Shown here one piece after another: positions 61,689 to 64,000 of a stretch of DNA of 64,000 nucleotides (position 1 is its first letter; each line of letters opens with the position of its first letter). The stretch spans positions 2,445,416 through 2,509,415 of the forward strand of contig CAVSET010000006.1 in the NCBI GenBank assembly GCA_963727075.1. Reading direction: 5' to 3'. The position numbers were made by a program, and so were the translations under genes. Source of the DNA: Bog-756 sp963727075 (GTDB lineage: Bacteria; Actinomycetota; Acidimicrobiia; Acidimicrobiales; RAAP-2). A model generated the notes under the pieces. It searched no databases, was not told where the DNA came from, and saw nothing but the letters and a program-made list of their open reading frames with translations.

Positions 61689-63156
61689 ATGAGGTACTTC
61701 GAAATGCGCAAGAGACTGTCCCTTTTTGGCGTAGTGACGGCCATCATGGCCTCGCTCGCCATAGCTCTGGTGTCCGGTTCCGGAACATCCGGGGCGTCAA
61801 CCACGGCAGGGAATGCCACCGTAACCGTGGTCCACGGCATCCCCAACACGCCAGTGGACGTCTATGTAAACGGCACCGATGTCCTCCCGAACTTCACATT
61901 CGGGATGGTGAGTCCAGCACTCTCGGTCCCACCGGGTACCTACGCCGTAGCCGTCAAGGCCGCGGGGACCTCCACCACGCTGTTGAGCGCCTCGGCGACC
62001 TTGACGCCCGACGAGAACGCCACCATCGTGGCCAACCTCGACGTCGGAGGTAACCCGACACTCACTGTCTTCGCCAACCCCAAGACTCCGGCACCGGCCG
62101 GCGATGCCTGGGTGCTGGTCCGGCACACGGCCCAGGCTCCGGGTGTCGACGTGTACGCCGGCTCGACCAAGGTGATCACCAATCTGACCAACCCCAACTC
62201 GGCCGGCCCTCTGCCGGTGCCAGCCGGGACGGTCCCTGTCTCAGTGGCCGTCAATCCGTCGACCCCGGCCTCGACCCCGGTCATCGGACCGGTCAACCTC
62301 TCCCTCACGGCCGGTCACGTCTACATCGCCTACGCCATCGGGAGTGCGACGGCCATGCCCAGCACCCTCACTGCGGTCGTGCAGGACTATACGGTGGGTC
62401 AGGCCAAGTCGGGCGCCGGCTACCGAGTCGTCAGCAGCCAGGGCAAGGTGGCCTGCTTCGGCACCGAGTCCTGTGCGGGTGACCTCTCCGGCAGCCAGCT
62501 CAACGCTCCGATCGTCGGGCGCGGCCACCATCCCTGACGGCAATGGCTACTGGCTGGCCGGTCCGATGGTGGGGTCTTCACCTTCGGCGATGCCGGCTTC
62601 TACGGCTCGCTGGGCGGACGCACCTGAATGCTCCGATCGTGGGCATGGCCGCCACCGCTGACGACAAGGGCTACTGGCTGGTGGCGTCCGACGGAGGGGT
62701 CTTCACCTTCGGCGATGCCGGCTTCTACGGCTCGATGGGCGGCATGCACCTGAATGCTCCCGTCGTGGGCATGGCATCCACGCCGGATAGCGCCGGCTAC
62801 TGGCTGGTAGCCTCCGACGGAGGGGTCTTCACCTTCGGCGATGCCGGCTTCCACGGCTCGATGGGCGGCATGCACCTCAGCGCCCCCGTCGTAGGCACGG
62901 CGGCGACCTCTGATGGTGCCGGCTACTGGCTAGTGGCGTCCGACGGAGGGGTCTTCACCTCGGCGATGCCGGCTTCCACGGCTCGATGGGCGGCATGCAC
63001 CTGAACGCCCCCGTCGTGGGCCTCACCGCCACCGCCTCCAACGGCGGGTACGTGTTGGCCGGAGCCGACGGAGGCGTCTTCACCTTCGGCGGTGCCGCCT
63101 TCCACGGCTCGGCCGCTGGGTCGCTCGGAACCAGCGCAGTTGGCATCGCCTCCTGA
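61689..63156 (+). pseudogene. Secreted surface protein: DUF4397 domains plus GYWLVASDGG repeats, frameshifted
   Basis: ATG 61689 opens MRYFEMRKRLSLFGVVTAIMASLAIALVSGS, a signal peptide, then two DUF4397-type beta domains (VVHGIPNTPVDVYVNGTDVLPNF and VRHTAQAPGVDVYAGS). After shifts near 62515 and 62560 comes an array of about five 39-residue repeats, GYWLVASDGGVFTFGDAGF then GSMGGMHLNAPVVGMA; another shift near 62960. TGA at 63156. The repeat type is common in Acidimicrobiia cell-surface proteins and may form a propeller or stalk. Probably one intact gene of about 490 residues if the three indels are errors. Confidence 0.75.
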
Positions 63157-63269
63157 CGCCACGGAGTGAATGCCCAGCGGCGTCGCAGTCGGCCCGGTGG
63201 GATTGAGGAACAGAGGGCCGGGGACGCACTCCCCGGCCCTCTGGCTGCCCGGCGAACCAGGCCGCAACC

Positions 63270-63300
63270 TGTGGGTGCCGAGAAGCCCATCCGAGCAGGT
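63270..63300 (+). repeat. Solo IS left end
   Basis: TGTGGGTGCCGAGAAGCCCA, a left tip of the IS family with no transposase coding after it. Confidence 0.65.
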
Positions 63301-63472
63301 CATGCCGCCAATCGGTATTCGTGAATCGGACCGAAATTCTCGTCTGCCCAGCGCTCTTCAACGTCATGATCGGTGAGCACCGCGATGGCTCGCTTTGCCG
63401 CCCCGTCGAATGTCGTGGCGGAGTTAGTGCAGCACTCCGAACTCGGCGAGCCGTCCAAGCTGTTCCGTGTCC

Positions 63473-63757
63473 TGTGGTGCCGAGAATGTCATCCGGGTGA
63501 TTTGAGCAGGACTTTCGTAGATGTGGTCCGAACGACAAATCTGGGGCCATGGCACCTGATCCTTATCCGAGTCCTCGAGCTCGGCAGGCCCACCCGTCGA
63601 GTTCAGCGCCTATGGGCCGGGCAATACCGATCTGCATTGCTCACGGTGGGTGGATCATCGAACGGGGTCCCGTCAGGAACGACACGGTCTTCTGCCACAC
63701 CCATGAACGCCGATTTCCCGTCTTGATCAGGCCGGATGGGATTCTCGGCACCCATAC
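63473..63757 (+). mobile_element. Possible small element between IS-family tips
   Basis: Left tip TGTGGTGCCGAGAATGTCAT at 63473 and, reversed from 63757, ATGGGTGCCGAGAATCCCAT. The 285 bp between do not resemble the transposase. An open frame across them reads GRAIPICIAHGGWIIERGPVRNDTVFCHTHERRF, unrecognised. Confidence 0.45.
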
Positions 63758-63758
63758 G

Positions 63759-64000
63759 TCAGGCCGAGGCAGGCGCAGAACTTTCGTCCTACAGTTTGGC
63801 CCGGGCGGAAACGGCGCGTTCGACGACGCAGGCAGGGTGACGATCTCGGGGACGATCCCAGCCAGCCAGACGGTCGCCGTCGACGGCACGACCACGAACG
63901 CCAGCCTCTCGGTGGTTGGGACCCTCACCATCGACGGACACTGGCCCAGGTGACCTTGGCGAACCAGGACAACCCCAATCACTGGCTGACCGCTACGGGG
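63759..64000 (+). pseudogene. Surface-protein fragment, cut by window edge
   Basis: After the IS tip comes RRTFVLQFGPGGNGAFDDAGRVTISGTIPASQTVAVDGTTTNASLSVVGTLTIDG, a Thr/Val-rich beta pattern like secreted proteins; the frame stops at 63953, but a neighbouring frame continues LAQVTLANQDNPNHWLTATG to the window end. Likely the middle of a larger exported protein with one frameshift. Family not identified. Confidence 0.45.

Overview
The window is high-GC actinobacterial chromosome and most resembles class Acidimicrobiia. Supporting signs are a mycothiol ligase (MshC), CrgA, a PASTA-domain PknB with PstP/FhaA/FhaB, an F420-dependent LLM oxidoreductase, and a surface protein with GYWLVASDGGVFTFGDAGF-type repeats. 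The class assignment is inference; the phylum is well supported.

Layout. (1) 1-13.2 kb is stable core: F420 oxidoreductase (cut by the window edge), a marR-MFS efflux operon, ComF-like phosphoribosyltransferase, PaaI-type thioesterase, thiolase, crgA, trpG/pabA (one frameshift), then the cell-wall signalling operon fhaA-fhaB-pstP-pbpA-pknB on the minus strand, lacking the usual rodA and pknA, and a tRNA-Leu(CAG). (2) 13.2-18 kb is a mobile block abutting the tRNA 3' end: a large DDE transposase, a degenerate tyrosine-recombinase-like protein, a small HTH protein and an IS6-family element. (3) 18-28.4 kb: thioredoxin, broken Nudix gene, methyltransferase, mshC, an MBL-fold hydrolase truncated by an IS, hemerythrin, STAS, patatin lipase, MarR and SDR. 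The patatin and SDR promoters share a near-identical operator. (4) 28.4-36.8 kb is a sugar/sugar-acid oxidation cluster: ThDP enzyme, membrane protein, gluconate 2-dehydrogenase subunit 3-like protein, GMC oxidoreductase, enolase-superfamily dehydratase, SatP-like acetate transporter and GH15 glucoamylase. Its first 4.7 kb is riddled with single-base insertions. (5) 36.8-42.7 kb: nested IS copies, a protein arginine methyltransferase-like gene, DHA2 exporter, CMD-like and DUF1269 proteins. (6) 42.7-50.5 kb is an envelope/stress island behind a MalT-type LuxR regulator: small protein, lipoprotein, HdeD-like, DUF2252, FUSC-like and K+ channel. (7) 51-64 kb is rich in IS fragments, with dodecin, a D-aminoacylase, an ABC exporter operon, a TMEM175 fragment and a repeat-rich surface protein.

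Two themes run through the window. One IS family with TGTGGGTGCC tips is present as full, nested, truncated, miniature and tip-only copies. Single-base indels also break otherwise well-conserved genes, probably reflecting sequence quality as well as real decay. The best candidates for new biology are the bacterial PRMT-like gene beside an exporter, the MarR/patatin/SDR regulon, the LuxR gene bracketed by inverted 33-bp motifs, and a recurrent GCCCACC junction linking a transposase unit to tRNA-Leu.
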